NCBI GenBank assembly: GCA_030549495.1
Contig: JAUIRK010000058.1
Span: 355,501 to 419,500 of the forward strand
DNA from: Nectonema munidae
Taxonomy: Eukaryota; Nematomorpha; Nectonematoida; Nectonematidae
DNA: 64,000 nucleotides
Direction: 5' to 3'
Each line of letters starts with the position of its first letter. Position 1 is the stretch's first letter. Below are positions 44,201 to 56,200 of the stretch, in pieces. Made by a program: the position numbers and the translations under genes. The notes under the pieces are model-generated. The model was not told the DNA's origin, searched no databases, and saw only the letters and a program-made list of their open reading frames with translations.

Positions 44201-47200
44201 CAAAATTTCAGGCTTGTAGTCCACCTTATCCTACTTTTTTTTTAGTCACATATTTCACAATATTTTCTCCATAAGTTATCTTTGTCTTTATTTTGGCTCC
44301 GCATATTCTTCTCAACATTGTTTCCTCCTTCTGTCCTTTGTAAAGTGTTTTCTTCAAAAGTCTTTGTATTCCATGTTTCAGAACGACAAATGTTTACAGT
44401 TCTGACACAAGCTTTTTAAATTTCTCCTTTTGTTTTCAGAGGTAAATTTCTTCCAAGCAAAGCCGAAGATAGTTCATAAAACTTTAACCAGCCTAACTTG
44501 TATCTTTTAACCACGACAATTTCACACCCTCCTCCACTGTTTAATTCATCTCCTAGGTAAGAAAACCGATTCACTTGTTTAACTCCTGGAATTGGACAAA
44601 TGTTGGCTACTTTGTTTATAGGCAAGATATCATCAATCAGCATACAATTTTTGCATCACAGCTACTCTTATTCTTTTGGCATGCGGTACACTTAATCCAG
44701 TTACTCATCACGCGTTTTTGCCTAATGTGACTATTTTTGAAATTTGCGTTTCTATTTTCCAAATCCATGAAATTTCTCTCATTTTTTCCATTGGCCAATA
44801 TAAAAGTACTATAAGAAAATCAAAATTTGGGTAGTCCCTAACAAATGTAAGTGTATAATAAAACAATTTCTTCTTCATTTTATTCAAGAGACGAATTGTC
44901 TTTTTTTATTAGTAAGTTCAGTTTGTTGCCAACAGTTTACAAACACTGAAGGTTTCACAGAATCTCAAGATTTTTTAGTATATCTAATAGCGTCAGCTAG
45001 TGTGATGTAATGAGTCCCGTTAGTTTCAAGTTGTTCTGTAATCTGGTTTAGTTAATGTTGGCCAGAATGAATTTTGAAATTAGAATATGTTATTTCAAAA
45101 TTATTATTATTTTACAAACTCAAAAATCAAAAGAGAATATAATTAGCTAAAATTTAATTTTTTTTAAATAAACTTGTAAAAAAAAATTAAAACAAAATAT
45201 TGCGAGCGGTGCAAAATCGCTGGAATTAACAAGTAAAGAAATCGGATCTAAGTAATTTTATGGCGATAAGCGGGATAGGCGGTAAATCGGATGGCGTATA
45301 CTATATAACATAGTAAGCATAGCTACAATAATTTTTTTATAAATTAATAAAAAAACGTGAGGTCCATCCAGACACTAGAATATTTCTGCTTCGGAGCCAG
45401 GCAATTTCTTTAGGCTTGGAAACATTTTTGTTGAATAAAATTGTTGTGAGAATAAAAGAAAAACTGAAATCTGGAGGCTGATATATATATATATATATAT
45501 TACAAAATTTGCATAGCAATAGGGGCAATAAATGATGAAGATGATATGACGTGAATTTGAATACTGAATGATTGTAAACAACAAGAAGAAAAGATTTGTT
45601 ATGGTGTGACATTCAAATGATGTAATTTGAATATTACACAGACACTAAAATATTTCTGCTCCGAAGCCCCTGAGCCAGCCAATTTTTTTAAACCCTACTT
45701 TGTATCCATGGAAAACTCAATCCCCATTTTTATACATTTATACTGGTTGTCCGTGTACACTTTAAAGATTTTATCATTAATGTTTGTATTTTCTTCGGCT
45801 TTAATAAATTAAATGGCTGCCATCGGACATAGAGTGATTGCAAAAAAGGAAGAATGGTATCAAAAAATTGCAAAAATGTTTCATTGAAGGAATTACGAAT
45901 AAATATTGCTTTAGAAAACTAGATTCACTAGCATTTCCAGTAGATTTTATGGATTCTTTCTACCACAAATATACCTACAAAATTATTCATTTGTTAACCT
46001 GTCCTTTCTGGGCCGAGGTGGCATGACTGTTGCAAGAAATGAAAATTGTTACCTATAAATACATAAAATTGCATTAAAAAAGAAAGCCCACTATTCGTAT
46101 TCAAAATTATACTCTTTGAAGGGTTAAAGTAAACACGAACTTTATGTACATCGTGTGGCTCATGGAGAATTTGTCCTTAAGTCCATTCGGCTTCTGGATA
46201 ATTTCGTTTCAACGCAATATTAACATAAATGTATTTAGAGCAAACGTTTTTGGGTTGCTTTCCTGCGTCTTGTTGAGGCCTTTGCTTATTTTGTGTCACT
46301 TATCCTCACCAACATTAGCTTTAGCAATCTAAATCCGCGTCTCTCTGACATATAGACGAAGAACTTTTGGCCGATGGAATTGGACACTTGCTTGAAAATG
46401 TTGTAAATGTGCCTACTAATAGTCTGAAAGCAATTGCCAATCATCCATAACCTTTTTCTGGACCAATCGGACACCAGCATTGTCACTATAAATGAAATTC
46501 CATTGAAAAAGAATGCAGACGATTAGTTTTCACAAAGCTGATGCTCAAAGGGTTAAGTACTGTATTTTATTGTCAATATTAATCATATTACTCAAACATA
46601 TCATTTATTAATCGTCTTCTGCCTTAATGAAACTGCTAAATAAAATGCATAAAGTATTGCCTTTGCCTTATTTTAAATAATTTCTGTTCAAATACTTTTT
46701 CAAAGTCATTAAGAATTTTAATTAGTAATTTTTGCAAACGTGATTTGCGGCATTTCAATTCGTCCGTGTACATTTTTGACCAGATTTCCTTCTACTGAAT
46801 GTCCGGCTACGAAAACCTTTAATTTTAAACTGGACGAGCTTTTATTTCTTATCATAGAGCCGAGTATTTACATTCTTTCGTTTTAGTTCAGTGGCGTCCT
46901 GGATGAAAATGGAAATCATCATGTGAGTAAGTTTGAGATGCGAATGGCGAAAAAACGCAAATACGAATCATGGTGCAAAAGGCGTGAAGAAATTCTATTC
47001 AAATACACGCAGTTCTCCTACTTCTCTTCCTCTGTATTTCTTTTTTTTAAATTAATTACCATATGGCAGGCAGTGCCATGACCTTTTTTGCATCCACTCC
47101 AAAATTCTTTAAATTAAAATGGCGACTCTCTTAATGTTGTTTCAATTTTAAAATTTTCACATATTAAACTCCTTTACTTGAAATAAAATCAGTAATAGCA

Positions 47201-50200
47201 TAATTTGTATACAATATCTATGTATAAAAATCTTTTAAATTTAGTGTTAATAATAATTGCTCCAGTCAAATCTTTCTATCTTTATAAAGTATATTAATTA
47301 TACCTTGGATATAAGAAAATATATGATTTAATAATTATGATTTATTATTTTTTTATAGCTATTACATATAAGAATCTTGTATAAATCATTGCGATTCTAT
47401 TTGTAAATTTTACTACTTAAAGTTTAGATCGCGGCCCATATGTTAAGAAACACTCTCATAAAAATTCCCATTATATACAGGTTAAAAAGATTAATGATAT
47501 GAAGACTAAATTCGTAAATGTCCTTATATTGTTTTGATTTGCCAACTCCCAATTGTATCATGAATAGAGATTGCTTTCGTGTAAGTGAGATATGGAATCC
47601 ATTTTATTTTTTGAATCTGAATGATTACTTGCGAAAGCTTTTGAAATTGTGAATTATACCTTGGTCTAGACATTGTAGCATTTGAAGGAAACAAGCGATT
47701 TCAATTTCATCGACAAAAATCATGTGAAGAGCTGTACAATTTTCAACGAGGAAAGACACCTTATTTTTCTGCAGCACTTTCTAATTCACAAAAAAATTTC
47801 TAAATCTTTCCCCGTCTTCCAGATCTTTTTGCTACTTTCATAGATAGAAAGATGGCTATTTTTAAAAGCTTGATAAATCTAAAAAAACAAAACAAAAAAA
47901 GGGAGACAGCATAACATGCTAAATTTCCGTTTTTTCCGAAAAATGACAAATAAAGAGAATTTTGTAAAAATAGACAAAGTTATTATTATAGCACTCAGTA
48001 AACTTATAAGGAAGTTGTTTCCCAGGATTTTCCAAAATTGTAGAATGAAATGATCATTTTAGTGAAGTAACTTGACGACTGTAACCTGTCTGGAATTTTT
48101 TTTACTTTTTTAAAACACATGGGATTCTTATCCTTCATGACTTTCTTTCCTTGTACTTTCCATCTATGAAAGTCATGGCATGCTCAGGTAGCATTTAATA
48201 TAAAATATCTCTATTTCATTCACCCCTATTGTTTTTTGTCCTCGTAAAACGGGGTTCTCGAAAAAAATATTTCACCCAAGGTATCCCCTAGGTATGTATA
48301 CTCAAAATAGGTTTATACTTATCAATTAAACCTATCTATTTTGTCCTTTTGCAATTCTAAACAAATAATCTTTTGTTGAAAGGGAATTAAAAAGAGATAA
48401 AAAAAATTTTGAAAAAATAATAAAAATTTGTAATAATTTAATTGAATTCCTTCTCAAAAAAAATTAGAAAATTTAGACTCAATATAATGTTAAAATATTT
48501 AAAAAAAAAGTTTTAATAAAAATGACATATGTCTAAGCAATATAAACACAACACAATTAGAAAATTAAATTCAGATAGAATTGCAAAAAGGCAGAATAGA
48601 ACTAAAAATAGTATATAAAGTCGCATATTCTATGTTTTAAGGTACCATTTTACAAATAATAAAGCAAAAAGAGTTTTATCGTCAAGTCTATTTCTTATTT
48701 TAATGTGAAATACCGCATTGAAGAAAAAACTCTTTCAGGGTTGGAAGATGTTCTTGTGCTTTATATAGCGACTCTAAATTTTCAGTTCTTTCTAGTACTG
48801 GTTGTAGAGAATAAATTCTTTTATACGTAAGTTAAATGTAAAAATACTTTCTCTTTTGAGGAACTTGTTCTTCATTGTATTCTTCTATAAACTCAATCTT
48901 CTTTTTTTGGCATTTCTCATTTCTTTCAGTTCTTTTCTTCTACATTCGTATTAGAAAAGAAGGTGTACTACTTGTTATTTTCATATCATGATTTAAAATG
49001 AGTGTTTCTTTAACATTTTTGGTTGAGAGCTTTTTTTCTCCATTTTTGTGAAACTTTTCCTTGCTAAGGTCTTGAGTCTACGGATTTTTTTCGATGATTT
49101 CAGGATATTTGAATTTTTTCCTGCTAACACTGTAAGTGTATCAGGGTTATTAAAAATTATAGTTTATTGTCTCGTTTTCTCATAATTACAAAAAGTACAA
49201 TGTTAAATATGGACAATTTCTGTCCATATACCTATAGTGATATCATCAAACATCTGTTCAAAAAAACTTAGATATAGTTTTGAGGGAACAAGGAGGAACA
49301 TAAGAATTTTCTAGAGGAGCTATGCCCACTGTGTCCGCGGCTCTGGCTGTTTGTCAAAAGTTTGTAAAGCGTTTAGAGGATTTGAATTAATCTTTCTTGC
49401 TCAATTTAAAAGACTGGTAAATACATTCTTCTTTTGTTCTTAGAGTGCCTGTCTCTTTTACGATCTTGCATGGAAGCTGAGCAAGGAATCCCTTGATCTT
49501 CTCTGGAATGCGATTTTAGGACTTACCCATTGTCTTCTTATGTGCAAAGTGAGTGAAGAAAAGTATTTGAAGTACAGCCATCATCTCAAGACGCATATGA
49601 TCAAGCTTAATCAAGTGTATGAAACTTTATATTAAGTAATAGAGAATGGTAACCATTTTTTCCAAGTCACCCCATTGGATCCCAGAAAAGGTAAACTACA
49701 TTAAGTCAACCTCACTGGTTAACTTACTACCTGAGTCCACAATTCTTGACTTTAGAACAATAAGGTCGTCTGCGTCTATAAATGCTTTTCAACGCTTCAG
49801 GTACAATTGGTCGCCCACGAGATCAAAATCTTTTGTTTAAGTAGTAAATTCATTCAAAATAAAAGCAGGTGATAAATATTCGAAAACTAATATATGACTC
49901 TGGGATCAAATGGCTTCATAAGAGGAACTTATTTTTTTCTTAAACTCGTTTAACCTTTCAGGCATAGGTTTTCTAAAGCTAATCGTCCGCTTTAATTTTA
50001 TTTACGGCCAATGTTCCTATTTTGGAACATAAGTAATTTCATCTTCGTCTGCTTTTTTCAATGACTTTGAATATAAATCGTCTGCGTTTTTTTAGATATC
50101 GTCTGCTTTGCTTGGCCTTAAATGTGTTAAGCAGACTATTTTTATTTTATGCGACACTGCTGTTCTGTTATGGCTTAAGACCAATTTTCTTAAATGATCA

Positions 50201-53200
50201 AACTTATTTTCCTACTTTCAAATGAAGTAAAAAGGGATTCTTAGAGGCCTGTTCTTTGTTTTGTCCTAAATCAGTCAAGGTATAATGTCGTTATCAGCTT
50301 AGCTTTCTAACCTGCATCAAAATTCTTCATGAGAAGTACTTGAGTATTTAAAAATCATTTCATTTCTCTCTTTGCGCATTCTTATTTTTTAGCTTATTTC
50401 ACTCATTTTTCTTCTCTTTTTTTTCTAATTGCGTTTCAATTAATTTCAAAAATTAAATGCCTTTTTCTCGTCGCTAATTTCTACCGCTTTCCTCACTCAA
50501 TAGCACTTCTTTGAGATGAATAATCTGGAAGTCGGAGAAAAAAGATCTAACTCTGACTTTTAGTACTTACAAAAATTCAGCCTGGACTCCCAATATTTGA
50601 AAACTTAATATATTCAACACCAACTTTTCGCTTCCGTCTTCGACTAAAGAAGGGACGACACTTCAAATGCTTACAAAATAAAACTATTTTTAGCTTATTT
50701 AGAATGCTTAAAAATGTTTTTTAACACTTAAAAAACCGACTAACACTCCTCCACCCTTTAAAATTTCCGACTCCTCAACCCTGCTTAATGCTATAAAACA
50801 ATTTTTTTTGAGAAGAGCCTTGGAGGAAATCAACATCAATAAAAGTTCGCATTAAAGATTTTTACATTAAAAGTATATTTTTATCGAGACACACGTCTTA
50901 AATAACAAGACAGAGCACTTTCAAACGTGGTCAGGTAGATTTTAATCTAAAAAAATTTAATTAAACTTTTTTCTAAATTTTGTTTTAAAATTCTTTCAAA
51001 GCTGAAACTAAAAAGTTTAGTGTAGGCTCACGAATGTTAAAGATGCATGTAGAATTAAAGGATTACCCTGTTCCCAAAGATATAATTAGGATTTCATTTT
51101 TAACTAAATAAATTTTATTTATTTTTTTCTAATTTAGGGTCTTTTGAGTAGAGAGCGATAAGAGTGTTTGACAATTGTTAAATCCTTACCCCTCATTAAA
51201 AAATTTTTTTTTTAATAATATAAAATAAGTTTAAAATTCTTTTAGTTACATTTATTGATGATTTAAAAAGAATTTTTTATTTTTTTAATGTGTGGAAGGG
51301 TGTGGTATAAATTATGTTCACAATTAAATTCGCTTTCTACTCAAGAAGCTACGAATTAGATTGGTTTTGGTGATTAATTTTCAATTATACTGACTCAATG
51401 CTGTAAGACTTTGAGACTTATATTCGTAGAATAATCTTCTAACCCTGACGTCAAAGTTTGAAAAGAATTCGATTCGTGTTTCTCTCTACCTTTTCTAAAT
51501 TTGTGCTGTTAAATTTTTTGTTTTTTTTAATTTTGCAAGTACGCTAAATTGGATAAGATTTTCTTATTTTTCAATCCCAAACCTTTTTATTACTAAATTT
51601 TTTAGTTTCATAAACATTTTAATATTTTTCTTGTTAAATAGTGTATTTCGTTTTTTCCGAAGTAAGACATGACTTAGACATGTAAACAGGTTTTCCTATT
51701 TTCTTATCTATCCTTCGCCACTTTTGCTTACAAGTTTTTATCAACTCTGATTGCTATCAACTTTATTTTAACTCATTTTTTTGTGAATACCATAAGTTTT
51801 TGCCTTAAATATTAACAATCTTCTGCAGCCATTACCTTCACACATCACCATTGTTATAAGAGATGTTAGACGATTCTCTTGCATTGCAATTTCTTCCTGT
51901 TCTCTCTCAACATCAGACATGCGTCTGTAAGCGGAAGCATAAAGCGAAACTCTGTTCAATACACTTTGAACTATTATGATAATTCATAATGTAGAGCACC
52001 ATACCTATGGTACACCTGTCCACAAATCCTGAAACATGGCGTACCATTTACAACAGGTGGAGGCGTATATTTGCTTGTAAACTTGCAAAACAAAAACCAT
52101 TATATCATAGACTCCTATGTTTTTAGGGAAATGTCTTGCTTCTGGACAATAACTTAAATATAAGTCTTTTAGCTCTTATAGAAAGTCTTGAAGATTTGGT
52201 AGACAATATGTTTGTAAACTTTATTGCAGAGCAAAGTTCATAAACAATGCTAAACTGAACTAAATAAATTGAGTCAGGTAAAACATTTTGATTGTTAATG
52301 CGTGCTGAATTAAGGGAACTTGCATATTTCTATATCTTCTTATTCTTTGACGTAGAGCATTACAATATTTCCTTCTTCCATTTCTTTCACCATTTGGAAA
52401 ATTTCATTTTGAATTTGTTATGTTGGGTGTTTTTGGATGCTATTAGCCGAATACATTATTCAGACACGCCTTAGATCCTTTATAACGCTCATGGCGGCCT
52501 CCAAGCTCACTGATCACCCTTCAATATGTGTATCCTTTAATCGCTTGAATTTTTGCGTTAAAGTTCCTTCAAAGTTGACGCTAAAAAGTTTAAGTGTATA
52601 GGCACAGAAATTTTAAGGCTGATTCCTAAATCCATATCCAGTATAGACACTAAATTTAAGGAATCGATTTGAAAAGTGGATTCGCTCTTTCTTATTTGTA
52701 AGTAGGTTAATCTTTCCATGTTTTCAGCATTTTCGCCATCACCGTGCTTTACGTGCAAGCAGTTCGCAACTGGGTCTGTACCTGTAGTAGCGATTTCACA
52801 GTTTCTTGATAATCATTATCTTTAAGTGTCTCGTCCTATTTAGGCGGTATTGGTATTCCTTGACATGAAAATGTTAACCTTGTATGCTTTACATTTTATT
52901 ATTACTATATTAAATATTTAGAAAATACGAACAGAAGACAAGTGTACTTCTAAATACCTCTGTGTTTATTCATTATCACATTCAAAATGGGTTTTCTTTC
53001 CTTGATTTTAATTCCTTTATGTTAATCTATGAAAATGTGTTAGCGTATTCATAGACCTTATCCTTGTAAAATTATAATATTTTTGTCGATCAGAGATTCA
53101 TAGAACACGATGATTGGAATATTTTTGCTCTCTATGTATAAAGTGTAAGAAGAGGGAGAGGATACGCAAAAGAAGGTGACAACGCACAAAGAATCCTTGA

Positions 53201-56200
53201 ATCGATTAAAACCACATTTCTCAAATGAATATTTCCAATGTTTTTTTGTTGATGTTTTAATTATTTCATCTTTTTTGTGTAGAGTCGATCCGAGTTTTGA
53301 TGAATGCAAAAGCGAAGTAACAAGAATCACATTTGAAAAGGACTTAAACTTGTGCCTTTACCGCCATTGGAACATTCTAGACGCCCTAAATTTTTCTCCA
53401 AACACAGCAACCCATTTCAAAACGTGGACCCTAAAGGGAAAAAAGAAGTTAAATGAACTGTTAGCGGATATGGGGTATTTTTCAATTAACTTCCACCTTA
53501 AACGCCCTATTGTAGAGTAGACAAGTGGAGTATTTGACACTAAAAAAACTTACTTTTCTGTTTACCTTATCTGAAGCGTGCTTACTAGAATTTTCTGATG
53601 AGATGTGGGTGGAGGCTGAAAACTTCCTTTCTGCCTTTTAAAATACATGACTTATTTAATAGTATATTGTAAGATTGCACTTGAATAAATGTTCACGTTA
53701 ATTTTTTGACAAATTTTAACTTTTCAAATATTTACTTCTTTATTTGAATATTTGACTTTTGCTTTTCTCTTAAAGTTTCATTAAAGTTAAAAAAATCTTT
53801 ATAAAAGGCAATCTTAAAATAAAAGCCGAAAAGGCAAATACTCAGATTTTTAAGGTTGAGTTATTTTTTATCTCATTCTAAATTTTAATACTGTTTTTGT
53901 CTACGCATAGGTTAAAAACGCACGGTAGGAATCGTTTCTTTGTCATGACCTCTGTGTAGACAAAAATAGTATTCAAAATTTAGAATGAAATAAGAATAAA
54001 ACAAAACTAATTTCTAATTATTTACCGCAGAAAAAAAAATTTTCTAAAGATTTTTTTAATTTTAATGAAACTTTAAGAGAAAATTGCATAACCTGAAAGT
54101 CTTAAATTATTTATTTTCATTAAATTCCTTAAAAGATACACATCAAACCCTCGATATAACGAAGTTGAAGGGAAACTGTTTTTTAGTTCGTACAAAGCGA
54201 AGTTAAAAATAATAAGGGGTCGTTGCAAATTACGACAACTCATTTTTGTTCACTTTCGACTCCTACTCTCTCTTATTAGTTTTTGGCTAGTTGTCCACTC
54301 AACGAAATTGTCATTTGACAAATTTTTGACCCCGTCTCCTCCTTTAGATATAATTAGATTTTAGATAAATAAAGCTAAAAAATACAGTAAAACATATTGA
54401 TCTTTTATTTTAAAAAAATCAACGATGTGTGTTTGTATTAAAGATGAGTTCTTGCATTGTTTGATGAAATTTTCTACTTTCGCCTTACAATCAGACATTT
54501 CTTGTGCATTGTTTTGAGTTTGCAAGAATCTCATTATTTCACCGCAAGTTTTAGAGCATTAGTCGCAGTTGGCGCTGGTGTTGACTGAATATTCTCTTCA
54601 TCGCTGTGCTCTTGCGTTTGAAAAGACCTATCAAAGTCTTACGATAAAAATTTAAAGTTCATTATACCTACTATACAAAGACTGCATATTTAAACTTAAA
54701 ACGTTCATGCTATATAAATAGGTTCTCAGAACTCCTTATATCATTGCTGATAGTATTAAAAGAATTTACATAATAACAAAAATTCTTACAATCATCGATA
54801 ATAAGTTAGCGTAATGAGTTCTTTTTTAGCAAAGGGAACACGTGAAATCCATAGCTCAATGAGTGAACGATTCTAACAATTTGGCGGCAACTTCAATGTA
54901 ATTCTCTAAGACAGATGATGTTCGTAGTCCTGGTATGTTTTCAGTGACTCTCTCTGTATCACTTGTGTATTCTTCTATGGACGGTACGAAAGCAACATGT
55001 TTAAAACAATTTTGAATCGTTACACTAGTGGCTAAAGACCAAGCTCGACGAATCATATCTAGAGCATCGAGAACGTTGATTGAATTGACAGAGTTATTCT
55101 GTACAGCAGGAATTAATTTTCCTTTTAACATGACTCTGTAGTGAAATTTAGGATTTTTATAATTCCCTGGTCCATAAGTTGTGTACGTGATGTATTTGCT
55201 GGAAAAAATTGTACGGTCATATTTGTTAGAGTTGTCTTTGGATGAGACGCTACGTTATCTAATACAAGAACAACATGTCGCTTTTGTGGTTGAAAACGGT
55301 TATTTAGCTTTTCCAACCATTATAAAAATATTTTACCATCCATCCAAGCTTTTTTATTCTGTTGGCAAAGTTTTGACTCATTTAAAATAACGGGGTTTCA
55401 GCGCTTTTATTTGCTTTTAGATGAAGTTTATCCTTGCCTATCATGTTCGCCCTTACTAATATAGTTGGCCTTTCTTTTGATAATTTCACGCCGTGGCATT
55501 CTTCTCCTTTTAGCATAAATGATGAAGACAGTAATATTCAAAAAACAAACCTGTTTCGTCAACATTATAAACATCTTCACGTGCATAAGTATTCAAAATT
55601 GGAGGCAAATTTTTTTAAACCATTCCTTTATTAGTTCTGTTGGAACATCTTTTGCTTCACCACAAATTCTCTGAAAAGTGATACCTTTGCGTTTTTTAAA
55701 CCTGTGAAGCCAACCTTCACTGCATCTAAATTCGTAATGATTTAAATCAAAGGCAAATTTTTGGGCTTTAGCCAAAAGTACAGCTCCTGAAACAGGAATG
55801 TTTTGGGATCTAGCATTTTTGAACCAAAGAAAAAGAGCCTCTTCAACATCGGAGTCAAGACTCTTTCTTATTCTTATACTCTTTGTTCCACTTTTTGACA
55901 CGATACTCTGTGCCAATATCAAAATTTTTGCGCTTAGAAGACGTATGTACCTCCAAAAGAACAATTTTTAAAAGGAGAAAAAATTGTTCAGTCAAAAATG
56001 AAAAATAAAGAGTATGTTAATCTAAATAAAACGTGTCTTTTTATCTATAATAATAATAATAATCAATTTTACGGCTACAGCACGCGGAGGTTTAGCCGGT
56101 TTTTACCACTATGGCATTTAATCCCTCATTATTTTGCGTCTCCATTCATCTCTATTTTTCTCGTTCCCTAATGCTAAATGTCTATTGCTCATGTTTGATA

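Noticed and set aside
48595-48690. Possible solo LTR (TATATAAA and AATAAA close together)
   Set aside because: No defined ends, duplication or second copy could be shown; AT-rich DNA gives such motifs by chance.
53592-53625. Hammerhead-like CTGATGAG ... GAAA
   Set aside because: The intervening bases do not form the required stem II.
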